From Gammaproteobacteria bacterium (lineage in GTDB: Bacteria; Pseudomonadota; Gammaproteobacteria; Steroidobacterales; Steroidobacteraceae): DNA of 32,033 bases. The notes below the pieces were generated by a model, which saw only the letters and a list, made by a program, of their open reading frames with translations, was not told the origin of the DNA and did not search any database. Every line of letters starts with the position of its first letter. Position 1 is the stretch's first letter. The translations under genes and the position numbers were made by a program. Shown one piece after another: positions 9,735 through 17,141 of the stretch. The stretch is from assembly GCA_028870635.1 (NCBI GenBank), contig JAGWPE010000179.1:1-32033 (forward strand), written 5' to 3'.

Positions 9735-10535
9735 ATGAAGCACGTTGCCGTACGACCCATGATCCGACCGGCCGCAGTCTGCGCCGCCGCCTCACTATTG
9801 GGCCTCAGCAGCCTCGCACTGGGGCAGGCGGTATCTACCCCGTCCGCCGCGCGGCCGCAGACGAAGGCCGAGAGCCCCGCCCAGATCAAATCCGAAGGCA
9901 GCTACAGCCTCGGCCTCTCCGTGGGCGAGAGCTTGCGCCGTGCGTCCGTGGACGCCAATGCGATCTCGACGCAGCGGGTGCTGCAGGGCCTGCACGATGC
10001 GCTTGCCGGGAAGGCCAAGTTCAGTGCCGCCGACGAGCAGAGCATTCGTGCCCTGATCGTCGGCGCGCGGGCGCGTATCGGCAACCGGAATCACGCCGCG
10101 GCGCACGCGTTTCTCACCCGCAACGGCAAGAAGAAGGGCGTGGTCACCACCCCGAGCGGCCTCGAATACGAAGTGCTCCAGGCGGGGCAGGGCGCTGCGC
10201 CCAAGGCCAGCGATACGGTGACGGTCAACTATCGCGGCACGCTGCTCAACGGTACCGAGTTCGACAGCTCCTACAAGCGCGGCCAGCCGGCCAGCTTCCC
10301 GGTGGATCGGGTGATTCCGGGCTGGCAGGAAGCGCTGAAGCTGATGAAGCCCGGTGCGAAGTGGCGCATCTTCGTTCCGCCGCAGCTCGCCTATGACCTC
10401 AATTCACCGCCGCCGATCCCGCCGGGATCGCTCCTGATTTTCAACGTCGATCTGTTGGCGATCCAGCCGCCGCAGCCGCTGCCGCACGGCCCGACCGCCC
10501 CGCCGGCTCCGGGCCCGGGACAGCCACACCCCTAA
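9735..10535 (+). CDS. FKBP-type peptidyl-prolyl isomerase, exported
   Basis: 266 residues. A signal peptide (about 1-30, ending ALGQA) leads to an N-terminal helical region (about 50-130, FKBP_N-like, the dimerisation part of Mip/FkpA proteins). The FKBP catalytic domain follows at about 158-243, with VNYRGTLLNGTEFDSS, FPVDRVIPGWQEAL and a final IFNVDLL. The usual Tyr-Gly loop reads LAYDLNSPPPIPPGSLLIF, slightly altered. A Pro-rich tail of about 22 residues ends the protein. It should speed prolyl isomerisation and chaperone envelope proteins in the periplasm. TATACAAT at 9721-9728 could be a -10 box, but it lies only 6 bases from the ATG at 9735. If it is used, the leader would be nearly absent or the ATG at 9759 would be the true start. 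Confidence 0.92.
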   Translation: MKHVAVRPMIRPAAVCAAASLLGLSSLALGQAVSTPSAARPQTKAESPAQIKSEGSYSLGLSVGESLRRASVDANAISTQRVLQGLHDALAGKAKFSAADEQSIRALIVGARARIGNRNHAAAHAFLTRNGKKKGVVTTPSGLEYEVLQAGQGAAPKASDTVTVNYRGTLLNGTEFDSSYKRGQPASFPVDRVIPGWQEALKLMKPGAKWRIFVPPQLAYDLNSPPPIPPGSLLIFNVDLLAIQPPQPLPHGPTAPPAPGPGQPHP

Positions 10536-10554
10536 GTGTCCCCGGATCCAGCGC

Positions 10555-11277
10555 TCAAACGAGCGTGTGGAACACCCTTTGTACGTCCTCGTCCTGCTCC
10601 AGCTTGTCGATCAGGGCGAGGACTTCCGTCGCCTGCTCCTCTGGTAGCTCCGTCGGCACGGTGCAAATATATTCGTGTTCCGCCGACAGAGGAGTGATGC
10701 CGCGCGCTTCCAGGGCCTCCTGCAGCTTGCCGAAATCCGCGAAGGCGCAGCGGATGACGAGCTGCGGCTCGCCTTTCTCGCCGGTGCTCTCGCCCATCTC
10801 CTCGAGTCCGTGATCGATGAGGTAGAGCTCGAGGTCGTCCTGGTCGATGCCCGCGGGGTCCAGCCGGAAGACCCCCATGCGCTTGAATAGAAAGCCGACG
10901 CTGCCGGAAGTGGCGAGATTGCCGCCGTGCTTGGTTACGATGTTACGTACGGAGGCGACGGTGCGGGTCGGGTTGTCGGTAGCGGCCTCCACGAGCAGCG
11001 CCACGCCGTGGGGAGCGTACCCCTCGTAGTGCACTTCCTGGTAATTGGTCGCATCGCGCCCAGAGGCGCGCTTGATCGCCGCCTCGATCTTGTCCTTGGG
11101 CATGTTGACGGCGCGCGCGTTCTGGATCACGCGGCGCAGCGTCGGGTTCGAGTTGGGATCGGGGCCGCCTGACTTCACCGCCATGGTGATGTCCTTGGCG
11201 ATGCGCGCGAACTGCTTCGCCATGCGGTTCCATCGCGCAAACATCGTGTGTTTGCGGACTTCGAAGATGCGTCCCAC
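10555..11277 (-). CDS. YebC/PmpR/TACO1-family protein
   Basis: 240 residues. Family hallmarks: [65 protein letters not shown] and GSVGFLF. YebC proteins were first described as transcription regulators; later work shows ribosome binding and help with translation of difficult stretches such as polyproline. The GTG start at 11277 has GAGG five bases upstream. The N-terminus ([20 protein letters not shown]) differs from the common AGHSKWANI form and is closer to the version that I know from Bacteroidetes, so this may be a second-type YebC. It starts 15 bases after the desaturase stop, so both are probably on one transcript. Confidence 0.93.
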   Translation of the reverse strand: MGRIFEVRKHTMFARWNRMAKQFARIAKDITMAVKSGGPDPNSNPTLRRVIQNARAVNMPKDKIEAAIKRASGRDATNYQEVHYEGYAPHGVALLVEAATDNPTRTVASVRNIVTKHGGNLATSGSVGFLFKRMGVFRLDPAGIDQDDLELYLIDHGLEEMGESTGEKGEPQLVIRCAFADFGKLQEALEARGITPLSAEHEYICTVPTELPEEQATEVLALIDKLEQDEDVQRVFHTLV

Positions 11278-11292
11278 GGGGACCTCGCCGCG

Positions 11293-12516
11293 TCAGGCGA
11301 GCTGCGCTTGCAGCAGCCGCAGCCTGCGCCGCTGCAGCCGCAGCCTGTGCTCGAGCTCCTTCAGGCGCTGCTGGAAGTTGGCGTGCTCCCAATGCTCGAT
11401 GACGGCGCGCTTCTTCTCTTCCAGCCACTGCTCCTTCACCTTGGCCCACTCGGCGACCGCGGCGAGGAATGTCTCGTATTCGTGCTGCACGCGCTGGCGC
11501 AGCTCGCTGACCCGCGAGGGCGCGGCCGCGGCCGCGAGGCTCGCGAGCTTCCTCTGCGCGCGGGTGAACTGCATCGCGAGCAGGGCGCGCTGGATCTGGA
11601 ACACGGGCGTGCGCTTCAGGCGCCGCGTGAGCCCGACCCACTGCAGGCCTGCGATCAGCCACTTCGTCGGGTCCCACTGCCACCAGCGCACGCCATTGCG
11701 GTAGTCGTGCGCGAAGATGTGATGGAAATTGTGGTAGCCCTCGCCGAAGGTGAGCACCGCGAGCACCGGATTGTCGCGCGCGGTGTTGTCCTCGGTGTAC
11801 GGGCGCCCGCCCCACATGTGCGCCAGGGAATTGATGAAGAAGGTGAAATGATGGCTCACCACCAGCCGCAGCACGCCGGCGAGGAGGAAGGTGCCCCAGA
11901 GATCGCCCACCAGCCAGCCCGCCACGAGCGGCAGCCCGATATTGGTGGCGAGCACGAGCGCGACATAATGCCGCTGCTGGAAGGCCAGCATACGGTCGCG
12001 CCGCAGGTCGGGGATGTTGCTGAAGTCCTCGCGCCCGCTCGGGTACTCCCGCACCATCCAGCCGATGTGCGAGAACCAGAACCCCAGCGGGGCGGCGTAC
12101 GGGTCGCGGTCCACGTCATCGACGTCGAGGTGATGCCGGCGGTGGCCGCTGCACCACGCCCAGGCGGTGTTCTGCAGCGCCATCGAGCCGAAGACGACGA
12201 AGAGCAGGCGCAAGCTCCAGTGCGCCTCGTAAGTCCGGTGAGCCCAGAGCCGATGGTAGCCGGCGGTGATGGACATCTCGTTGGCGACCACGAAGACGCC
12301 GAACAGCACCCAGGCCGCCGTCGAGAAGCCATGGGTCAAGCCGTACCAGGGGACGAGTACCGCGGCAGCAAGAAAAGTCAACGAAAACAGTAGGATATTC
12401 GTCCAGATCAGGGGCGCCCCAGCGGCGGTGGCGGGGGACGCGGAGCTCGGTGCGGAGGGACGGGACGGCATGGCGGCTGGTGGCTCCACGAAGTGGCCGG
12501 TAAACCCACTAAACAT
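11293..12516 (-). CDS. Membrane fatty-acid (acyl-CoA delta-9-type) desaturase
   Basis: 407 residues from the ATG at 12516, which has GGGGGA eight bases upstream; ATGs at 12570 and 12471 are alternatives. Four or more membrane helices carry the three di-iron histidine boxes: HRLWAH (88-93), HRRHH (125-129) and HNFHH (262-266), plus the NSLAH motif. The enzyme inserts a double bond into a saturated acyl chain, altering membrane fluidity, and needs an electron donor not seen here. After the desaturase core (about residue 310) comes an extension of nearly 100 residues. It is rich in Arg, Gln, Leu and Glu and ends in heptad-like runs (LKELEHRLRLQRRRLRLLQ), which predicts a cytoplasmic coiled coil. 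The yebC-like gene follows directly. Confidence 0.92.
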   Translation of the reverse strand: MFSGFTGHFVEPPAAMPSRPSAPSSASPATAAGAPLIWTNILLFSLTFLAAAVLVPWYGLTHGFSTAAWVLFGVFVVANEMSITAGYHRLWAHRTYEAHWSLRLLFVVFGSMALQNTAWAWCSGHRRHHLDVDDVDRDPYAAPLGFWFSHIGWMVREYPSGREDFSNIPDLRRDRMLAFQQRHYVALVLATNIGLPLVAGWLVGDLWGTFLLAGVLRLVVSHHFTFFINSLAHMWGGRPYTEDNTARDNPVLAVLTFGEGYHNFHHIFAHDYRNGVRWWQWDPTKWLIAGLQWVGLTRRLKRTPVFQIQRALLAMQFTRAQRKLASLAAAAAPSRVSELRQRVQHEYETFLAAVAEWAKVKEQWLEEKKRAVIEHWEHANFQQRLKELEHRLRLQRRRLRLLQAQLA

Positions 12517-12612
12517 AGCACGGTTCCCCCGTGCGCAGGGAGCCGCGGGGGCGATTGCGAGGCTCCGCACGCTTGCAGACTCGCCGCGCGCAGGGGCGAG
12601 CCGGTGCCTTTC

Positions 12613-12639
12613 AGCGAGGACACTTAACGTGTCCTCGCT
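12613..12639. repeat. Inverted repeat, 11-bp perfect arms
   Basis: AGCGAGGACAC, loop TTAAC, then the exact complement GTGTCCTCGCT. It is a stable hairpin in either direction, lying about 100 bases upstream of the desaturase start. No T-run follows on either side, so termination is possible but unproven; an operator is the other option because the symmetric centre is AT-rich. Confidence 0.6.
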
Positions 12640-12648
12640 CCGGCGAGC

Positions 12649-12670
12649 GCCCGCGCACGGATGCGCGGGC
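12649..12670. repeat. Second inverted repeat, 9-bp perfect arms
   Basis: GCCCGCGCA, loop CGGA, then TGCGCGGGC. It lies only 9 bases after the previous hairpin, so the two together would form a double stem-loop in RNA from either strand. Confidence 0.6.
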
Positions 12671-12778
12671 CGGGGGCGCTACCGCCATGGACGGCCAGTG
12701 GCACGGCCCCCACTCTCCCCGTTTGTGATAGCTCCCTTTGCGCCCCCCAGCGGCGCATCCCCTGACCCGCGCGTCCCT

Positions 12779-12818
<40 letters not shown>

Positions 12819-13213
12819 AGCGACAGCCCGAGCGCAGCCACAGCGGTCCTCGCCGTGACGCCGAAGCTCGAGAGGCAACCCCGCAAACGACCCGCGCCGC
12901 GCGTGTTAGGCAAATCGGCCGACCGCCTGTTTTCCGGGGTCTCCTGGATGTCAGGTCTCGCCAAAGAGACACGGCGTTCCATTGCTGACACACTCGCGCC
13001 GAGCAATATGTCCCGCCATTCGCACGGACCGGTGACTGCGGTTGCAGGCGGCAAGGGCCGGGTGTATTGATAGCGCCCGACAACGCAACCGTGCCCGACA
13101 TGCGTGTTAAACCATGTCCGCCCTGGAGGGCGACCGCTTCTGTGCCCGTCTTCGGGCCGCCTTGGTGGAGGAGCGCCGGAAGCGGCCGTATTTCCGCAAT
13201 ACCAAGAATTTGT

Positions 13214-13220
13214 GGAGGAG
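13214..13220 (+). promoter_or_regulatory. Strong ribosome-binding site of the 26-codon ORF
   Basis: GGAGGAG is nearly a full anti-16S complement and sits 2 to 4 bases before the ATG at 13223. It is the strongest such site in the leader and is the main reason to believe that the small ORF is translated. Confidence 0.6.
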
Positions 13221-13222
13221 AT

Positions 13223-13303
13223 ATGAGCTACCAGTTCCAATCCTTGGCCGTCGAGGCGATCGTGATCGCCGGAGCGGCAGCCTCACAAAAGGGGGACATA
13301 TGA
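13223..13303 (+). CDS. 26-residue small ORF coupled to the dehydrogenase gene
   Basis: ATG at 13223 with GGAGGAG directly upstream; its TGA (13301-13303) overlaps the dehydrogenase ATG (13300) as ATGA, the classic coupling arrangement. The peptide begins MSYQFQSLAVEAIVIAGA and ends ASQKGDI. The middle is hydrophobic but too short for a membrane helix and contains a Glu. It has no Cys, no signal peptide and no Glu-x3-Tyr, so it is not a PqqA-type PQQ precursor. It may be a leader that sets translation of the dehydrogenase, a secreted or modified peptide, or a structural partner. I do not recognise it. Confidence 0.5.
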   Translation: MSYQFQSLAVEAIVIAGAAASQKGDI

Positions 13304-15186
13304 AACTATCAGATTGGCGCAAAGTACTGGCGCCGGCCGCAATCCTGTTGGCAGCGGGAATGGGCTGCGCAACGGCCTTTGCGCAAACCGGAGCGGATGC
13401 CGACCTGTGGACGTCGATGGGACAGAACGCGGCGCTCGACCGGCATAGCCCGCTGACGCAGATCACCCCGAGCAACGCGAGCCAGTTGGAGATGATCTGG
13501 TCGCAATCGACGGGCGCGCTGCGCGGCCACGAGGGTCAGCCGATCGTCGTGGACGTCGACGGCAAGCCGATGATGTTCTTCGAAAGCGCCTGGCCGAACA
13601 TCGTTCAGGCGTTGGATCTGTCGGATCCGGACCATCCCGTCGAGGTATGGAACTACGTGAAGAAGACTGACCGCGATCTCTCCGCGGTGCCGCGCGCATG
13701 CTGCGACACCGTCAATCGCGGTGTTAACTATGCAGACGGGAAGGTCGTCCTCAATACGCTCGACGGATATCTCATCGCGCTGGACGCCAGGACCGGCAAG
13801 GTGGACTGGGAGGTCAAGCGCGCCTATCCGGACAAGGGCGAGACCGTGACCGGGGCGCCGCTGATCGCCAACGGCAAGGTCATCGATGGCTTCGGCGGCG
13901 ACGAGTTCGCCGCGCGCGGACGGGTCGAGGCCTATGACCTTCAGACCGGAAAGTTGGTCTGGAGATACTGGGACAACGGCACCGACCAGGAGATCGGCCT
14001 GACGCCACAGACGAACAAGGCCAATCCGCAGTACGGCACTTATGGCCACCGCACCGGGTTGACCTACCCCGGCGACGAGTGGAAGCGCGGCGGCGGCGCG
14101 GCCTGGGCCTGGTACAGCTATGACCCGGAGCTGAAGCTCGTTTATTACGGGTCAGGCAATCCCGGCCTCTGGAGCCCCTCGTACCGCTGCGGCGCCAAGC
14201 CGGTATCACAGAAAGCCTGCAACGACGGCAAGTGGGACAACAAGTGGTCGATGAGCATCTTCGCCAGGAACGTCGACACCGGCAAGGTGGCGTGGGTCTA
14301 TCAGATGACGCCGTTCGATCAATGGGACTATGACGGTGTCAACGAGCCCATCCTGGTCAATCTGACGATCGACGGCAGGATGCACAAGGCGCTCGTCCAC
14401 TTCGATCGTAACGGCTTTGCCTATGTCCTCGATCGAACGAACGGCACACTGCTGGAGGCGCACAAGTACGTGGCGGTCAACTGGGCGGAAAAGATCGACA
14501 TGAAGACCGGCCGCCCCGTCAAGGTGGGAGAGCACTCGCCGTTGACCGTCGGCCAGATGGCCCAGGCCTGCCCCTCGGCGATGGGCGGCAAGGATCAGCA
14601 GCCCGCGTCCGTCGATCCCAACAATCCGGAAATCTTCTTTGTGCCAACCAACAATTGGTGCATGCAGGATACGCCGCAGACCCGCACCAGCATGCAGCAG
14701 GGTGTGGTGTACGTCTTCGCCAACGTCTACATGTACGAGCACAAGCCCGGAGTCTCGGGCCGGGTGAAGGCGTTCAACGTGGTGACCGGACAGACGGTGT
14801 GGGACATCCCGGACAAGTACCCGAACTGGGGCGGAACGCTGAACACCGCGGGCGGCGTGGTGTTCTACGGCAGCCTCGGCGGTGACTTCCGCGCCGTCGA
14901 CTCCAAGAGCGGCAGGATCCTCTGGTCCCGCAAGCTCGGCTCCGGAATCATCGGGAACCCGATCAGCTACGAGATCAAGGGACACCAGTACGTATCGGTC
15001 TTCGCCGGCATCGGCGGGTGGATCGGCTTGCCGGTGACGGCGGGTCTCGATCTCGGCGATAAGTACGGCGCGATCGGCGCGACGGCAATGGCCAAAGCAA
15101 CTCACCTTAACCTGATTCCTCAGGGCGGTGAGCTGTACACCTTCCGCCTGCCGGGACAGGAGCAGGTTGCCAATAACGGAATGTGA
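13300..15186 (+). CDS. xoxF: PQQ-dependent alcohol dehydrogenase, XoxF type, probably lanthanide-dependent
   Basis: 628 residues with a signal peptide (about 1-30, ending ATAFAQ) and eight W-motif propeller blades. It oxidises a primary alcohol (methanol or similar) in the periplasm with PQQ and passes electrons to cytochrome c. Visible active-site parts: adjacent cysteines RACCDT (134-135), metal ligands Glu202 (GGDEFAARG) and Asn287 (GSGNPG), and catalytic Asp343 in QWDYDGVNE. Asp345, two residues after the catalytic Asp, is the mark of lanthanide-using XoxF/ExaF enzymes; calcium enzymes have Ala, Ser or Thr there. A short insertion with Cys297 and Cys307 could add a disulfide. The ATG at 13300 gives the signal peptide and overlaps the preceding small ORF; a frame extension to 13114 does not fit export. 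The genes after it encode its typical partners. Substrate not determinable; an ExaF-like ethanol enzyme is the alternative. Confidence 0.93.
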   Translation: MKLSDWRKVLAPAAILLAAGMGCATAFAQTGADADLWTSMGQNAALDRHSPLTQITPSNASQLEMIWSQSTGALRGHEGQPIVVDVDGKPMMFFESAWPNIVQALDLSDPDHPVEVWNYVKKTDRDLSAVPRACCDTVNRGVNYADGKVVLNTLDGYLIALDARTGKVDWEVKRAYPDKGETVTGAPLIANGKVIDGFGGDEFAARGRVEAYDLQTGKLVWRYWDNGTDQEIGLTPQTNKANPQYGTYGHRTGLTYPGDEWKRGGGAAWAWYSYDPELKLVYYGSGNPGLWSPSYRCGAKPVSQKACNDGKWDNKWSMSIFARNVDTGKVAWVYQMTPFDQWDYDGVNEPILVNLTIDGRMHKALVHFDRNGFAYVLDRTNGTLLEAHKYVAVNWAEKIDMKTGRPVKVGEHSPLTVGQMAQACPSAMGGKDQQPASVDPNNPEIFFVPTNNWCMQDTPQTRTSMQQGVVYVFANVYMYEHKPGVSGRVKAFNVVTGQTVWDIPDKYPNWGGTLNTAGGVVFYGSLGGDFRAVDSKSGRILWSRKLGSGIIGNPISYEIKGHQYVSVFAGIGGWIGLPVTAGLDLGDKYGAIGATAMAKATHLNLIPQGGELYTFRLPGQEQVANNGM

Positions 15187-15200
15187 TAGGGTAATCCATC

Positions 15201-15235
15201 GGCTCCCCGCGGCGGCTTGAGCTCCGCGGGGAGCC
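15201..15235 (+). terminator. Strong hairpin after xoxF (attenuator or partial terminator)
   Basis: Perfect 12-bp arms GGCTCCCCGCGG (15201-15212) and CCGCGGGGAGCC (15224-15235) with an 11-base loop, starting 14 bases after the xoxF stop. No T-run follows, so read-through into the downstream partner genes is likely. Such a stem between a highly made enzyme and its less abundant partners often lowers downstream expression or protects the upstream mRNA. Confidence 0.6.
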
Positions 15236-15310
15236 AGTTCCTCCCGCGCGTCCGGCACCCGACGGCAAGAGCGCGGGAGCCAAAACGATGGTCTTCGACA
15301 AGGATACCTG

Positions 15311-17104
15311 ATGTCCTTAATGCCGCGATGCGGCCGCTGCGCGATGTCGGCGGCCCTTTTGTCGATCACCGCTCTTTTTGCTTCGACCGCGTTCGCTGAC
15401 AACACCACGACCCCGTCGGCCGCCAACTCGGCCGGCCTGCAGGGTCCCTGGGTCGGCAAAGATTTCGACGAGCTGGACCAGGCCGAGATAGACGCGGCCA
15501 GGCAAGCCGCTCGGAACGCCCACTTTCCCACCCTGCGCGTCTGCGCGGACCCCGGCAACATGCCGCTTTCCGATCGCGCCCGGGAGGGATACCAGAACAA
15601 GATCCTCGAGGTTCTCGCCAAGGCGATGGGCGCCCGGCTGAGCTACTACTGGCGCGCCTATACGGGCGACCTCGTCGGTCAGGCATTCGGAACGGCTGAC
15701 GAATGCGACCTCCTGATGGACATGCCCGTCGAGGACGACGACATCCTGGCGACGATGCCGATCTATCGCACGAGCTACGTGCTCGTGTGGCGCAACGACG
15801 AGAAGCTCTCCATCAGCAGCCTCGATGACCCGCGCCTCAGGCATTTGCGCGTAGGGGTATTCCAGATCTCCGCGTTGCGCCAGGCGCTCTCCGATCACGG
15901 TGTCGTCGCGAACGTAAAGGTCTGGCACGTGAGCAGCGACACCGAATGGGTCCCGGCGCATCAGCCCTGGCGCCAGGTCCAGGAGGTGGTCGACGGCAAG
16001 CTCGACGTCGCCGCCGCCTGGGGACCGATGGCGGGTTGGCTGAAGACCATGAAAAGAGCGCCAATCACCATTCAACCCACCAATCTCATGGACAACTCGG
16101 TACCGATGGAATTCAGCCTGGGGATAGGCGTGCCGAAGCAGGATGTGGTGCTGAAATTCGCACTCGATGACGCGCTCAAGGCGCATCGAGCCGAGATCGA
16201 GGGCATCCTGCGCAAGTACGGCGTGCCCATGGTGAAATGCGCCGACTGCCTCATCCCGGGTGACCTTCCGGCGCACGGCAGCTACATGACGCAAACGTCC
16301 GTCGCTGACAGCGAGAGCAAGCCGACGCACTGGTCGGTCTCCCGGGTGCAGGTCGACAAGTGGCTGGCGGAAGGGTCGAGCGCCAACAAGGAGCTCGATG
16401 ACGCCGTCATAGCCAATGACGTCGATCGGGCCGCCTATTTGATCGGCAAGGGCGCCAGCGTGAACGCGTTGGATAACCTCGGCACGCCGCCGCTGGTGAC
16501 GGCCGCCCGCGCCGGCTGCATCGAAATGATGCAGCTGCTCATCGCGCACGGGGCGAAAGTGGATCGGCGCGACGGAGAAGGAGCGACGCCCCTCATGGGC
16601 GCGGCCGAGCGCAACCAGGCCGCGGCCATCAGGTTCCTGGTCGCGCATGGCGCGAGCACGGAGAAGGGGGCGCCCCGCGGCTACACTCCCCTGTCGCTCG
16701 CGATCGAGGAGCAGCAGTTCGATGCCGCATACACCCTCATCGAAGCGGGTGCGGACGTGAACACCGCGGCCAGCAAATACCGGCTGACGCCCCTCATGGT
16801 CGTCGCAAGCGAGCCGCCGCCGGGAGCGCACAGTCTGGTGCGCGTGCTGCAGAATCATGGACCGATGGACGTCGCCCGCGCCCTGCTGGCCCACAAGGCG
16901 AAGGTGAACGCGACCGACACCGAGGGGGTGACCGCGCTCATGATCGCGGCCGCGCACGACAATTCGCCCATGATCGCGTTGCTGATCCAATCCGGCGCGA
17001 ATCCGGCCATGAAGTCGGCGGCGGGCGAGACCGCGCGCGACATCGCAGTCAAGAACGACAATCTCGGCGCCATACGGATCCTTTCATTGCTCGTTCGCCG
17101 CTGA
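15311..17104 (+). CDS. XoxJ-like periplasmic binding protein fused to ankyrin repeats
   Basis: 597 residues. ATG at 15311 with AAGGA upstream; signal peptide about 1-29 (ALFASTAFA). Residues about 75-320 form a MoxJ/XoxJ-like substrate-binding domain (TLRVCADPGNMPLSD, GYQNKILEVLAKAMG, CDLLMDMPVEDDD, VDGKLDVAAAWGPMAGW). This domain is usual next to methanol-type dehydrogenases, where XoxJ is thought to help activate the enzyme. From about 358 to the end run some six ankyrin repeats (for example GTPPLVTAARAGCIEMMQLL, GATPLMGAAERNQAAAIRFL, GVTALMIAAAHDNSPMIALL). XoxJ proteins are usually about 280-300 residues, so the second half is an addition and probably a protein-binding surface in the periplasm. 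Cys310 and Cys313 in VKCADCLIPGD lie at the end of the first domain. It follows the dehydrogenase and precedes the cytochrome. Confidence 0.88.
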   Translation: MSLMPRCGRCAMSAALLSITALFASTAFADNTTTPSAANSAGLQGPWVGKDFDELDQAEIDAARQAARNAHFPTLRVCADPGNMPLSDRAREGYQNKILEVLAKAMGARLSYYWRAYTGDLVGQAFGTADECDLLMDMPVEDDDILATMPIYRTSYVLVWRNDEKLSISSLDDPRLRHLRVGVFQISALRQALSDHGVVANVKVWHVSSDTEWVPAHQPWRQVQEVVDGKLDVAAAWGPMAGWLKTMKRAPITIQPTNLMDNSVPMEFSLGIGVPKQDVVLKFALDDALKAHRAEIEGILRKYGVPMVKCADCLIPGDLPAHGSYMTQTSVADSESKPTHWSVSRVQVDKWLAEGSSANKELDDAVIANDVDRAAYLIGKGASVNALDNLGTPPLVTAARAGCIEMMQLLIAHGAKVDRRDGEGATPLMGAAERNQAAAIRFLVAHGASTEKGAPRGYTPLSLAIEEQQFDAAYTLIEAGADVNTAASKYRLTPLMVVASEPPPGAHSLVRVLQNHGPMDVARALLAHKAKVNATDTEGVTALMIAAAHDNSPMIALLIQSGANPAMKSAAGETARDIAVKNDNLGAIRILSLLVRR

Positions 17105-17141
17105 GCCGGCGACGCCCTTTTTCCTGAGACAACCGGAGTAA

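Noticed and set aside
13114-13299. 62-codon N-terminal extension of the dehydrogenase frame
   Set aside because: It would bury the clear signal peptide that starts at 13300. The Arg-rich translation looks non-coding, and the frame at 13223-13303 with its strong ribosome-binding site overlaps it.
13223-13303. Reading the 26-codon ORF as pqqA
   Set aside because: PqqA needs a Glu and a Tyr spaced by three residues for cross-linking. Here the Tyr is at residue 3 and the Glu at 11, and no pqqB-E genes are in the window.
13300-15186. Calling the dehydrogenase MxaF (calcium methanol dehydrogenase)
   Set aside because: The residue two after the catalytic Asp is Asp, not Ala, and no mxaI-like small subunit with the known sequence is present.
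14206-15621. Long open frames antisense to the dehydrogenase, XoxJ-like and NitT/TauT genes (also 15317-16990 and 19798-21675)
   Set aside because: Long antisense frames are expected at this GC content. Their translations are rich in Arg, His and Ala without motifs, and the plus-strand genes are certain.
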